64,000 bases of DNA from Rhabdophis nuchalis (lineage: Eukaryota; Chordata; Lepidosauria; Squamata; Natricidae), in assembly GCA_039707465.1 (NCBI GenBank), contig CM077647.1:46464110-46528109 (forward strand), given 5' to 3'. The notes under the pieces were generated by a model. That model was not told where the DNA came from, did not search any database, and saw only the letters and a program-made list of their open reading frames with translations. Every line of letters begins with the position of its first letter. The stretch's first letter is position 1. Both the position numbers and the translations under genes were made by a program. This document shows positions 1 to 10,227 of this stretch, one piece after another.

Positions 1-95
1 AACTTAATTTAGGATTTGGACTTTCCCCCCTTAAACCTTTAAATACACTGCTAGTTAAAGGCTAGACAATAACATAAATGTCTTTTATCATATTA

Positions 96-101
96 TTTAT
101 T
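96..101 (-). promoter_or_regulatory. Candidate POLR1F polyadenylation signal
   Basis: AATAAA on the minus strand, about 150 bases past the POLR1F stop codon. It is the only canonical hexamer between the stop and the window edge that I noticed. Position and orientation fit; use is unproven. Confidence 0.45.
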
Positions 102-109
102 CTTTTTAG

Positions 110-218
110 GCATTATTGAAGTCCAGCATCTACAATGGAATTCTTCAGACATCAATTAGAGATGCTAAAATGCAACAAAAATGTCAAAAAATTACTGATA
201 GAAGAGTTCCAAATACAG
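110..218 (+). other. Candidate plus-strand exon of unknown gene
   Basis: A pyrimidine-rich acceptor (ttattctttttag) is followed by 109 bases open in one frame and an excellent donor, ATACAG|GTAAGG. The frame gives 36 codons, beginning ALLKSSIYNG and ending TDRRVPNT, polar and helix-prone. The other two frames contain stops. I do not recognise the protein. The segment would be antisense to the POLR1F 3' UTR. An open frame this short can occur by chance, so the case rests on the paired splice sites. It could be an internal exon of a convergent neighbour extending off the left edge. Confidence 0.3.
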
Positions 219-248
219 GTAAGGCACACTGGTATTATTCAGACATTT

Positions 249-588
249 TCACTCTTTTCTCTTCTTTTTAGTTTTAGATTTTAACAAATCAGAGAGTCCA
301 TTTTCCTCCTCAAAAAGTTTTCTTTTCTTTTTCTTAGATTTACCATGATCACTATGGTAACCACTAGAGTCACTGGCATGCATTCCCACCTCTGCTCCAT
401 CTTGCCCATTCTCTGTCTCAGGCTTATCAAATATACCATGATCATCTTCATCATCACCATTATGCATTTCTCTGTCTTCTATCCCAACACTTGATATATC
501 AACTTCCATCTCCTCTGAGCCAATATGTACATCACAATGTTTTTCATATTTTTTCTTGCATTTTTCCTTCAGCATCTCTTCTCCAAGA
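249..588 (-). CDS. POLR1F: POLR1F coding exon 4 (terminal)
   Basis: Begins after the acceptor ttatttttag; the first base completes a Ser codon. 112 further codons end in TGA at 249-251. The segment is Lys-rich, then acidic (NGDDEDDHG), then contains DSSGYHSDHGKSKKKKRK, which matches the recalled human DSSGYQSDH followed by a Lys run. These charged tails usually act in nucleolar localisation (inference). The start is set by the acceptor, not by the first internal ATG. Confidence 0.93.
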
Positions 589-3500
589 CTAAAAATAAAA
601 AAATAACTGAGAAAACAACTTTTGCAAGACTAGTAAATACCTACAGTTATACAGAAGCAAAACACTGTATAGTTTATCCAAAGTTATTCATACTTGACTG
701 TTTTAGTTGTAATAGTACCTTCACATCTAGATTATCCTTTATCTTTTAAATGGATTATCCTGACATATTCTTTAAATGTAAGACAGAAATGCTAGCATAA
801 ACAGACATTTTGGGACACAAACAATTATTATTATTGGTAGTAGTTTTTCCACATTTATTTTTCAAATTCTGATAGATATCACATACTTTTCCATGAAATT
901 TTTGAAAAATAAATAGGATCTTAAGATTTTTGTGATATGTTATGTAATAAAATAACCTTTATTATGAAGCCTTACATTCTATAATCAAGCCATTTGTAAA
1001 AAAAAAAATGTATTACCTGTTTTTACACAGTTTTCCTCGAATGCAGAATACTCCAGCAGCGTCTGAATCAAAATGCAGCACCTTAAATACCAGTCTAATA
1101 CCTATTTGAAAACCAAAATTTTTCCATTCTTCTATTGATATGTGATCTGGTTTGGGGATAGAAGCATTGAAACATTCATGAACCAGACAGCCAATATGGC
1201 TGGGTGCCACTTTATTAATTATACCCTGGAGAAGAAAAGGAAAAAAAGAAATGTTAGCACCACGTCACATGTTTTGGCAAAAACTATACTGTTGTTTTTG
1301 TCAATATTCAACATAGGTACATACCAAGTACAGTGGTACCTCGATTCTTGATGTTAATTGGTTGAGAGGAATGATGGGACTAAAAAAATATGGGTGCCAA
1401 ACAAACCAGGTGACAAACCATTTATTTTGGCCGTCTTTTTCCTTTTGCAGCAACCTTACTAGCACGGGCAACTTCCTGTCAGCTTTTTGCAACTATCCTC
1501 ATCTTCTTTTGCAGTATGCAGAAACTACAAGTACTACAACAATATTTTCACATCAAAATATATTGAGTACCACAATGAATGAGTTTTGAAGCAGTCAAAT
1601 ACCAAGGTACCATTGTATATGGAATTAGGGTGCATTCTTACATATTTTGAATGCTAAATATACATAAAAAATTTTAATTTTTTAGGTGGCAACTGGTCCA
1701 ATATCCTTTCATCCCATGTTGGTCAAAATCTAGTTGTTTTGCTCAATTGACTAATACTTCAGAAACTCTAAATTGTTTTTTTGTAACAGATCAACAGTGG
1801 AACTAATTTTTAACAGTTACCAGCAAGAATGTTGCAAAAGTTATGAATAAGGTCATTTGATATTTTTTCTAAAACATTTAAAAAGATATTTTCATATAAA
1901 ACAATTAATTACAGTGCTCATTTAGCCCACTCCTCCTATAATTAACTAAAGAACCATACTTGAAAAAGATCAAAGATCGTAAATATTTCACAATGTTTTT
2001 ATAACCTAAGAAATCACAAAATATAAAATTTAAACATGCTTAAGTATAATCAATTCTAATAAAAAAATTTAAGATTGTATGTTATAGAAAAATCTAAGAT
2101 GATATGTACTATTTATATGTACAATCTAAAGTGGCATAGTGGTAAAGGTACTGTCCTAGAAACCAGGAGACTATTGGTTCTTGATCTTCCTTACACATGA
2201 AAGAAAACTGAAATATTCTGGCCCAGTTGCTTTCTCTTAGCCCATCCATCTCACATGGTTGTTTTTGTAGGGAAAATTAGAATATCTCTTTCTCTCTCTC
2301 TCTCTCTCTCTCCCTCCCTCCCTCCGTGTGTGTGTGTGTGTGTGTGTAGGGTCAAATAGTAAGACCAATTATAGTATACTGATGACTGGTCAAATTATGT
2401 TTTAATTATACCATGTATGCTTTACTGTTTTCTTGACTGTATTGTAAATTACTATTTACGGTTGATGTCATCATTATGCCAGGATAAATCCAATAAATAA
2501 TTAAATCAGCAAATGAATTTACTCTGTAAGTTGAGATGAGAAGAACTGTACAAACCAAAGTACTGAGTTATTTATATACATACCACAAGTTTTTTCCCTG
2601 GCTTAGGCTGAAAGACAACAAAAGTAGCTTCTATATCCAGATGTATGGCCCCAATGTCATCAATTATATCACCCAGTTCTTTAGTTATTTTAATATCATC
2701 ATAAGCCACAGGAACTCCTTGAAAACTACAGGATAAAATAAATAAATCACTTAGCAATATAATCAGCATAAGTGTACCTAAGGCTTAGAAGAAACATTGT
2801 AATTATGATCCTTACCATGACAAAGCAGTTACAAGCAATTCAAATAAATGAAAGTTACACAAATGTAGATTTTATGATTCTGAGAAATATGTCAGTTAGG
2901 AGGTCCCCCAGTAGTGTACAATATTATGACTTCACCATTAATTTATGAATTACTTAAAAATGTACTGATTGAAAATAAATTTGTTCTGCAAGCTCCTCAC
3001 ATAATTAAGAGGTTATACAAATCCCTTAATTAAAATTTATTAATTACAAATCATTGAACATTGGAAAGTATCAAGAAGGGCACAGCTGAGATAACTGCTT
3101 AAATAAAAGCCACAGTATTAATTTAGAAAAGAGAGTAAATTCCTTACTTGTGTGAACATGTGTTCATTATCTCCATTAGTTACAAAATAAAGTTGGATGA
3201 AAATTTCTTTTGTACCTCTTTATACAGTGAACTTTAATTGCAAATAAATGATTATTCCCCACTCCCACCCCATTTACCTCATATTAGCTATCCAGATCTT
3301 AATCTTTGAAGCTCCTTAAAGCCATAAACCAAGAGAGCCAATGATGCTCTTGCCAATAAAGGCTTAAATGGGTATTTTGGGAAGAAGGTCTTCTTAGCAA
3401 TGGAATGTTATTTCTACCCAAAGTTACTTTTTACAAAGTTTTTTAAATAAAGTTACCACTTACTAGTTACAAATGAGATACCAAAATTTTCACTCCTTCA

Positions 3501-4514
3501 AAAATGTTTAATTCAATTAATTTTGGTTTTGCATTTCTTAAAATTACCTTTGCAGCATGGTTTCTGTATGTTTCACAGCAATGCACTGTTTGGGAGAAAA
3601 CATAAAACTAAAAGGGCAAAAATATAGAATATAAAAATAAAGAATGGTGTTTATGCAATCTTTAATTTGGAAGGGGGTGGGGGTTATTTCTGAATTACCT
3701 TCTGTATTCTTTGTAAGGTACTACTCTGAAAAGAAACAGCACAATTGGGTAGCTCTATATGGAGGTGGCTTATTAAAAGACTGATTATACTGAAAGGTAT
3801 GAAACAGCAAATATGGGGACTATTTTTTATTTATTTGTCTATTTGTTTCTCAAACATGTGCAATATAACGAGTATAGGTATCAATATAAACATGAGCAAA
3901 GGAAGTAAATGCAATAAATGGGGAGAGTAAGACAGGGACGGTAGGCTCGTTTCAAAAGTCGGCCTACAAACTTTCTAATATAATAATATCCGTGCCGGGG
4001 GGGGGAGGGGAGAAGAGAAGGGGAGTTTAATTTGTTAACTGCCTTTTTTGAGGAAAATTTCAGGTTTCCCGAAATATACTTTGAATTAGGTTCCTCGGAA
4101 CCTGTATTCAGTTTTAAAACCGGGGAACAATAAGGCTAAGAAGGAAAATAGGGAACAACTTCTAGAAAGTTCATCGAACAACTCGCTTTCTCACCAGTTT
4201 ATCCTTTAGAGCCTGGAGTATTTAAACAGAGGTTTGTACCTATCTGAGTAACGGCGTAGTTCAGCATCCAACTGCGCGCAAATCCCTGTCCGTTTGCGAT
4301 TCAGGAAGCGCGGGGGGAGCGCAATGTGCCTCCGGTGCGGCACCACCACAAGGCAAGAGTAGCGGTTCTCCGCCAGTGCTCGCGCAGCCTCAAAAGAAGG
4401 CAGCTCGACGCAGGTGGGAAGGGGAGTCGGATCATTAGGCGCCGCCGTTGAGGTCACAACAGCTGTCTCAATCTCCGTCGCTCCCAAAGTCGAACCGGCC
4501 TCCATCTCCGCCAT
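249..4514 (-). CDS. POLR1F: POLR1F (TWISTNB), RNA polymerase I subunit RPA43, four coding exons
   Basis: Subunit of nucleolar RNA polymerase I, which transcribes rRNA. RPA43 pairs with RPA14-type partners in the polymerase stalk and takes part in recruiting the RRN3/TIF-IA initiation factor (family knowledge). Exons are 4240-4514, 2584-2725, 1017-1225 and 249-588. They join in frame (phases 2, 0, 2) through GT/AG sites to give 321 residues; the human protein is about 338. Recognisable blocks, in order: RYSCLV, RRHIALPPRFLNRKRTG and QLDAELRRYS in exon 1; VAYDDIK and LGDIIDD in exon 2; SHIGCLVH, FNASIPKP and DSDAAGVFCIRGKL in exon 3; DSSGYHSDH and a Lys-rich tail in exon 4. The N-terminal part corresponds to the RPB7-like domain, the middle to the OB/S1-like fold, and the C-terminus is acidic then basic and probably disordered. 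No frameshifts or stops are seen. Identification rests on recalled similarity to the human protein. Confidence 0.96.
1017..1225 (-). CDS. POLR1F: POLR1F coding exon 3
   Basis: Begins after tctccag and ends AACAG|GTAATA. Encodes 69 codons plus two bases: GIINKVAPSHIGCLVH, CFNASIPKPDHIS and DSDAAGVFCIRGKL. This is the core of the OB/S1-like domain and the best-conserved part of the protein. A shorter start at an internal Met would miss the conserved GIINKV residues. Confidence 0.96.
1331..1615. mobile_element. Tigger-like (Tc/mariner) MITE in POLR1F intron 2
   Basis: The left end is CAGTGGTACCTCGATTCTTG and the right end is its imperfect complement (CAAGGTACCATTG read outward). TA dinucleotides flank both ends (1329-1330 and 1616-1617). 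The length of 285 bp, the TIR form and the TA target duplication fit a non-autonomous Tigger/pogo-like element. No transposase frame is seen. Confidence 0.75.
2115..2285 (+). mobile_element. tRNA-derived SINE (squamate type), POLR1F intron 1
   Basis: tRNA-like head with A-box GGCATAGTGGTAAAGG and B-box-like TTGGTTCTTGATC, followed by GGCCCAGTTGCTTTCTCTTAG and CATGGTTGTTTTTGTAGGG-type body sequence common in squamate SINEs. Diverged, so old. It ends in the TC/TG simple repeat. Confidence 0.65.
2287..2348. repeat. (TC)n-(CCTC)n-(TG)n microsatellite
   Basis: Runs of tctctc, ccctccctcc and tgtgtgtg in sequence, probably grown from the adjacent SINE tail. Confidence 0.9.
2584..2725 (-). CDS. POLR1F: POLR1F coding exon 2
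   Basis: Begins after the acceptor tatcctgtag and ends at the donor CTTGTG|GTATGT. The first base completes a Ser codon split with exon 1, then come 47 codons including GVPVAYDDIK, ELGDIIDDIG and PKPGKKLV. It matches the human segment around GVPIAYDN and ELGDIYDDQG. The 142-base length restores phase exactly. Confidence 0.95.
2770..4200. other. POLR1F intron 1 remainder, nothing else recognised
   Basis: AT-rich intronic DNA. A short G-run lies at about 3998-4020. No further exon or clear repeat seen. Confidence 0.5.
4240..4514 (-). CDS. POLR1F: POLR1F coding exon 1
   Basis: Encodes residues 1-91 plus two bases of codon 92. The start ATG (4512-4514) opens MAEMEAG and lies about 60 bases downstream of a CRE. 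The exon stops inside RYSD at a donor reading GATAG|GTACAA. It carries the strongly conserved block RRHIALPPRFLNRKRTG. The reading frame remains open past the donor for about ten codons, but those residues do not resemble the family. The first 30 residues are Ala/Thr-rich and poorly conserved, as in other species. Confidence 0.95.
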
Positions 4515-4745
4515 GAAAAAAATGGATCGCCCTTATGTCCCAAGTCGCCCTCTTTCCTTGCTGTCACTTGGTGATGACGTCACCATAAAGTAGGTAGTGT
4601 TTTTTTTTTTTTTTGCTGGGGTCAACCTATCAAATGGCTGAAAATAGAATAGGAAAAGGGGCTCTTCCCTTTCCGGATGTCATTCAGCGGCCATCTTGTG
4701 TGTGGTGGTTTTTGCTTACCTACCATCTGCACGTGCGAGAGTGAA
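4515..4745 (-). promoter_or_regulatory. POLR1F promoter region with CRE, ETS, YY1 and E-box motifs
   Basis: Upstream of the POLR1F ATG there is a full palindromic CRE, TGACGTCA (4575-4582), an ETS-type TTCCGGATGT (4671-4680), a YY1-type GCGGCCATCTTGTG (4687-4700) and an E-box CACGTG (4730-4735). CRE, ETS and YY1 sites close to the start are typical of TATA-less housekeeping promoters. The stretch 4240-4930 is relatively CpG-rich compared with its AT-rich surroundings. The transcription start is not determinable. A divergent plus-strand transcript is possible but no plus-strand coding exon is seen. Confidence 0.6.
4575..4582. promoter_or_regulatory. Consensus CRE (CREB/ATF site)
   Basis: Perfect 8-bp palindrome TGACGTCA about 60 bases upstream of the POLR1F start codon, where functional CREs usually sit in housekeeping promoters. 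Confidence 0.6.
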
Positions 4746-4949
4746 GACTTCCTCATCCGGTTCCCGAAGCGGACGGAGTTTCTAAACCAGGAGGTGGCGC
4801 TCTAACGGTTCGTACTGCGATGTTCGTGTTACTAGGCCGGAAGGATTTCTCCGGAAATGGATCTCCGGTAAAGGTAGCCAGGTGGCGAAATCCTTGAGAT
4901 CGCCGTATGTAACACGACGGTACACAAATCCAGTCATCTGGACGGCTCA

Positions 4950-5362
4950 TGGGCTCAGCGCTTGAATTTTATTAAAGGTTTTAAACACATAATAGAATTT
5001 TACATAAAAATCTATTGTGCCAATTTTCTTTGCTGGAGGGACCGGTGGTCTGGTCTATTGATTTACTATCAGTGCTTAAATGGTTTCAATTCTGGATGGT
5101 TAACAATTGGTTATGGTCAAGTTGTTTTCGACTCTTAGCAGCCACATAGACAGAATTTGAAAAGATTCTGCTGCAAATAAGGTCCTCCCTGTCCTCTTTT
5201 TTTGGTCTCTAATGATCAAAAATGGTAACTTGTATCATATAGTAGCTCATTTGTTTTTTAAATGTATCCTTCCAAACTTTTTGAGGGAATTTTCCTGTTA
5301 AAGTTGCAAAAGAAGAAATATGACATGATTTATGATTCACTCTTTTTCTTAGATAATAAACT
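4950..5362. other. Intergenic DNA, nothing recognised
   Basis: AT-rich sequence between the POLR1F promoter region and a SINE. No exon-like or repeat-like signal seen. Confidence 0.4.
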
Positions 5363-5363
5363 G

Positions 5364-5715
5364 TAAAAGGTAAAGGTTCCCTCACACATAAGTGCTAGTC
5401 ATTCCGGACTCTAGGGGGCGGTGCTCATCTCTATTTGAAAGCCGAAGCCACTGTCCGAAGACGTGTCCGTGGTCATGTAGCTGGCATGACTAAATGTGGA
5501 AGGTGCATGGAACATTGTTAGCTTCCCACCAAAGGTGTTTCCTATTTTTTCTACTTGCATTTTTACATTCTTTCAAACTGCTAGGTTGGCAGAAGCTGGA
5601 ACAAATCACAGGAGCTCACTCCGTTACATGGCGCTAGGGATTCGAACCGTCAAACTGCTGACCTTTCTGATCGACAAGCCCAACATCTTAGCCACTGAAC
5701 CACTGCATCCCTAAC
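5364..5715 (-). mobile_element. Sauria SINE, near full length
   Basis: Read on the minus strand: a tRNA-like head with A-box GTGGTTCAGTGGCTAAGATG and B-box GGTTCGAATCCC, a middle with GGCATGCAAATG-type sequence, and the tail GATGAGCACCGCCCCCTAGAG ending in (ACCTTT)n. These are the hallmarks of the Sauria SINE, which is mobilised by Bov-B LINEs in squamates. Possible target duplication aaactgta/atactgta at the two flanks. Confidence 0.85.
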
Positions 5716-5721
5716 ATACTG

Positions 5722-6613
5722 TACCAGTAAGTTATAATATGTAAAGTGTGGGACTAAAACTTAGTAGACACAACTTTACAATTACTCCCATGTGCTCAAT
5801 AACTTTGTTAGCCATTTCTTTTGAGTCCTGCGTACTCTGTCATGACTGACCAATCATTTGGTTTCTCTGGGCCACAATGATTGAAGAAGAATTATCTTGG
5901 GCCACATATAAAACACACAGTATACATAGATTACATCTGCATCATCATTATCACCACTATCATTTTAGCCATTATCTATCCACTGCAGGACGAAGGCCTC
6001 TTCTGCTTGTTTCCAACAAATACTGTCCTACATACTGTATCATGACTGACCAATCATTTGGTTTCCCTTAGCCACAGTGAATGAAGAAGAATGGTCTTGC
6101 GCCACATATACAACACACAGTATATTATATAATTAATGTATATAAATAACAAACTTCCTTTCTTGTATCTATTATCTTGTTGGGACTGCATTACTCGCTG
6201 CCAGGGCTGCATGCAGCCTGTAGGCCATCCTATTCTATGCAGTTTTTGTTGTGAGAAAGATTATAGGTCACTTTAAACTCTTGGAGACAGGGTACATGAA
6301 ACAAAATAGAAGTACTGTTGTTATAGATTAATCATGAACTCAACTTGCAAATAATTTTTATTGATAAATCATTGTCCCAGTTTTACTCTCCTTTGCTTTT
6401 TTATATACTTTAAAGCAGAATACAACAAATATTTAGCAGTTGTTTGTCTTTCAGGAGTTCAATCCAGTATTATTTCAGGGGGTTGGGGTGGAACAGGAGA
6501 CAATGAAAAAGGTGCAAATTTCATAAAAAGTCCCATTTGCCATTGTAGTAATTCAGATACTACAAATGTTATCATACTTTACTTAAAGCAACCATTTCAT
6601 TTCGCCTGTTACC
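5722..6613 (+). repeat. Inverted repeat, arm 1
   Basis: About 892 bases recur in reverse complement at 22640-25801 with high similarity (judged by eye). The first shared bases are taccagtaagttataatatg and the last gcctgttacc. The arm contains an internal direct repeat of about 85 bp (near 5843-5930 and 6040-6125, starting catgactgaccaatcatttgg). On the minus strand a short frame ending AEEAFILQW-IDNG-stop type sequence followed by GAT-rich DNA suggests the 3' end of an RTE-like LINE (inference). It could be two copies of one interspersed repeat or an inverted duplication. Confidence 0.8.
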
Positions 6614-7150
6614 TAAGATGACCAGGCATCCTGCTTTTCGCGGGACAGACCCGCATTTCAAGCCTCTGCCCCACGTCCTGCGACCTCTTAAAAATATCCC
6701 GCTTTTTGGGGGTGGGGGCCAGGCAGGCAGCAGCCACTCTGCACATGCTCAGAGGCGTGGGGCACTGGCAGGAAGCGGCGGGCTGGCAGGCAGGCGGAAG
6801 GGGGCGGAAGAGGAGGACAGCCTGGGCCAGTGAGGGAGGAACCAGACCCAGGCAGGCAGCAGGCGGCAGAAGAAGAAGAGGAGGACAGCCTGCCGGAGCC
6901 CGCACAACCCTGAACTTCTTTTCGCCGCGATGCGCTGAGAGCAGCCAGACAGAAGCCCCACCACCGCCGCCTCCTCGCATGGCTTGTCCCTGGCGCTCAT
7001 GGCAGAATGGGCGGGCGCTCTCAGTGCATCGCGGCGTGGCTTAAAGAAGTTCAGGGGTGCGTAGGCTCCGGCAGGCTGTCTTCCTCTTCCGCCCCCCGCA
7101 TTTCAAGCATCTGCCCCACGTCCTGCCACCTCTTAAAAATATCCCGCTTT
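6614..7150. repeat. GC-rich interspersed repeat with internal duplication, class unsure
   Basis: Starts with gatgaccaggcatcctgctt and cgcgggacagacccgcattt, resembling DNA-transposon ends I associate with squamates. A module around ccccacgtcctgcgacctct and atatcccgctttt occurs at 6670-6707 and again at 7111-7149. Long open frames here reflect GC richness only. Confidence 0.4.
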
Positions 7151-7303
7151 TTAAATCAATTATTCTACCATCAAGATTTTTGTACTGCCAGGTGAAAATG
7201 ACTAGATTCCAATTCACAAGCTTTAATTTATAATTTTCTGATTATGTTTGTGTAAACATTAGCCTAATTAAATATTCTTTGCACTGTTTTTAATTTTGAG
7301 GCG
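7151..7303 (+). repeat. Direct repeat, left copy
   Basis: Sequence from ttttaaatcaattattctac to gcactgtttttaatttt recurs at 9081-9233. A short segment (about 24 bases around agatttttgtactgccaggt) is present only in this copy. The two copies bracket a GC-rich 1.8-kb insert. Confidence 0.85.
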
Positions 7304-9080
7304 TTGGTATGGCTTCCGTTTGCACAGTGGGCTCGGTGTACCAAGACCTCGAGGTCTGCGCGGTAGTTGCGGCTGCAGCGGCAGCAGCGGCAGGATCAAA
7401 CTCAGATGTGGCCTTGGCCTTCGCGAGGAGGGGACCAAACAATGCCGAAAAAGACCTGTGGAAGCCTGCTTCTCCGCAGTTGGGCCCTCATCTTCAGACA
7501 ATTCTGCCTCACAGAGCTCGCCATCCTCGGAGTTGGGTGAAGGACTGGCCTTGGAGTTGACTGGGGACAGATGGGCCAACAGAGCTTAGGGAACCCCTAA
7601 GGTGGCAGGCGCGTAGGGGGTGCCTGGGCCTTCTCTCGCATCCCCGCAGCAATGCTCTGCCGTATAATTTCTGCAAAGAAGTCCTGCATACCTGGCAGCG
7701 GCTGAGGTGGCTGAAAGGCCACAGGTGCAGGGACCGGCGGAGGAGCCACAGTCACCCAAGAGGCTTCGGGCCTGAGGCCTGCTGCGGTGGGCGTAAAATG
7801 GCCTCGGCCTGGTGGAGAGGCCTGGTGGAGGCAGGACCCCAAAGGCCTGAAGTGTTGATGGGGAGAATCGGACTAAAGGGCCCGGGGGCGAGGTCTACCT
7901 GCAGGGGGCCCAATGCGGGGGCCTGGGGGGGAGCCACAGTTGAGGGGTCCCCGGTAACCGCTGCAGAAGCTTGGGCCGGCCCACCAGGGGCCCTGGAGGG
8001 CGAAGTGGCAGAAGAGGCCCTGTTCGAGGTTTTCCCCTTGGTATTTTTAGCTGCGGAGGAGGAAGAGGGCCTAGATGAGGAGCGGGCTCTTGACTTGCTT
8101 TGGGACCTGGGCTTGGCGGAAGGGATACTGGGGCTCACTGCCAGGAGGCCTTGGGAGGCGTCAGGACCAGTCTTTTCCGCCCCAGGGCGCTCCGGAGATA
8201 GCCTGGTAGACATGAGACCCAAAGGTATTTTAGCGCTGCAGCCAAAACGGGCCTGGAGCGCACTGGCACTCTGCCACGAGATAGGCCCAATCCAGGGGGC
8301 TGAGAACTCGAGAAAGGCCGCAGCCGCGCTGGCGGTTAGGCGATGAAGGGCGTGAGGCCGAGAGTAGTCGGGGCGGCTGCGGGAGAGCGAGCAGAAGCTG
8401 AGCGACCGAAAGAACCCAACGGTGGCTGTGGAGGCTTAGAAGAAGCCGCAGGGAGGCCGCCAGCAGGTAGAAACGGCCGTTGGTGCTACTGCGCATGCGC
8501 GCGTTGTTGCCAGGCAAATTTCCCTCGTAGCTGGCTCTGAAACGGGTGTCCGCGCTTGGGCCGAAGCGCTAGGCCTCGCAGCCGAAGCTGCACAACAGGC
8601 CACTTCCCCAGACCTGGCTTCTTCCACCCCCAAACTTGACGGCAGCAGCAAAAGAAGCGGAAGACCCCAGGGAGTTCCGCTACAGCTCAGCAGGGAGGCT
8701 GGAAATTGTACAGCAGCTGGAGGCCAAGGCCCATGGCTGAAGAACGAAAGCGCTGAGCTTGGTAAGCTGCTGCCAAGGGGGGGACAGGTCTACTCACGAG
8801 CCAGAGAAATCTCAGGTAAATTGCTCAATTTCAGTCAAATGGAACAGTTGGACACCGACAGTCCCAGAGCTGGACTGAGTCGGAACTGGGTATGAAGGCT
8901 CCTGGGGGGCTATATATACCAGGCTAACTAATTAATATTCAAGACTCAGTCCAATCAGAGCATGGATAGATTTACCCTTACATGGATGCTATCTCCACCC
9001 TTATTGAGAATGGTCTGGTCACATAGCAAGAAAAACTGATGGCAGGTGGGCCAAGGCATGAACTATTTCAACTAAAATTG
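7304..9080 (-). pseudogene. GC-rich insert with gag-like, possibly DIRS-type, coding remnant
   Basis: On the minus strand, frames at 7752-8222 and 7268-7579 encode a Ser/Arg/Lys-rich protein (KPRSQSKSRARSSSRPSSSS) and then an acidic stretch NSEDGELCEAELSEDEG. This composition and order resemble ORF1/gag of vertebrate DIRS-type retroelements. The frames are out of register and no polymerase or recombinase follows. At 8872-8881 and 8943-8952 there is an exact inverted pair GGACTGAGTC/GACTCAGTCC in a possible terminal region. A host GC-rich or other element origin is possible. No function is claimed. Confidence 0.35.
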
Positions 9081-9233
9081 CTTTTTAAATCAATTATTCT
9101 ATCATCAAATGACTAGATTCCAATTCACAAGCTTTAATTTATAATTTTCTGATTATGTTTGTGTAAACATTAGCCAATTTTTTTTATTCCTTTCCCAATT
9201 AAATATTATTTGCACTGTTTTTAAGTTTTTAAA
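9081..9233 (+). repeat. Direct repeat, right copy
   Basis: Matches 7151-7303, including gattccaattcacaagcttt and gattatgtttgtgtaaacat. It has an extra AT-rich stretch (ttttttttattcctttccc) before the final shared part. Confidence 0.85.
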
Positions 9234-9694
9234 TTAAGTTTTAATTTTTCAACATTTGACTCTATGGATGAAAAAATTATGTAATAAATGCAAGATTGGC
9301 ATGTTTGAATTGTTCATCTCTTTTTGGTAATTCAAATTTCTCTAATCTTTTGTGGATACTTAGATGAAATAAAATCTGTATAAGTAAATAGCTGTAATTT
9401 AAGGAGCTGTCACTGGGTGGCACACTTGAGCCTTGGATGGATATTCAGTTCTTAAACATCAGTAAACATTTTCCATCATAATATCAAATTGCTGAATTCA
9501 ACACTTCTGGGCAATGTTTACTAAATTCTGAACTGAAATATCTTCAAATGATTATAATTGTTTGGGCTTGTAGTCTAGGGTTTTGGAGAACCAAGATTTC
9601 TTCAGAAAACTGCAACACCTTTACATTATTCACTTTGTTGATAATAATAGCATTTGCTAAGGCAATGTTGACATCCTAAAATAACCCTTTAAAT

Positions 9695-10035
9695 ATTTTG
9701 AACTGGGGAGGGGGTGGAGGGGCAAAAATGAGCAAAAAATGGCCCATTTATTGCTAAAACGGGCCATTTTTATGTCAAAAAAATTGCATGCATAGCCTTA
9801 TGGAGGCTTATAGAGTGCTGGGGGAGCAAAAAACGGCCCATTTGAGGCTAATTTCTGCCCTCCCCAGCCCCCAGGAGCTCTCTGGAAGCCTCTATAAGGC
9901 TATGCACAGCCATTTTGGTGAAGGGGTGGGGTTTCGAGAGGCAAAAAATGCTGTATTCGATGTATAAGATGCATCTAGATTTTCAGCCTCTTTTTAGAGG
10001 AAAAAAGGTGCGTCTTATACTCCAAAAATATGGTA
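9695..10035 (-). mobile_element. Partial DNA transposon, related to the 34.7-kb element
   Basis: The right end, gtgcgtcttatactccaaaa then atatggta, is the complement of the left TIR of the element at 34719-35602. The adjoining 300 bases (aaaaagaggctgaaaatct, ggcagaaattagcctcaaat and ggctatgcatgc on the complement) also match its left half. The other end is missing, so the copy is truncated. Confidence 0.7.
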
Positions 10036-10227
10036 TGTTTAGCCTACAGAAAGGATAATGAAGGAGAGAAGTGGTAGTAATCTTCAGATAAGGGCTGTCA
10101 CATGGAAGATAGCAGGACTAAAATTTGAATTGAGTTAAAACTGAAGTGAATGAGTTAAAACTAAAAGAAACTCCATGTACTGTCATCCAATGGAAAAGGC
10201 TGCCAAAGTAGTGAGTGGTTCTTTGTT

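Noticed and set aside
6609..7044. Overlapping frames on both strands in GC-rich DNA
   Set aside because: Few stops because of GC richness; low-complexity Pro/Gly/Ala content and no recognised motif.
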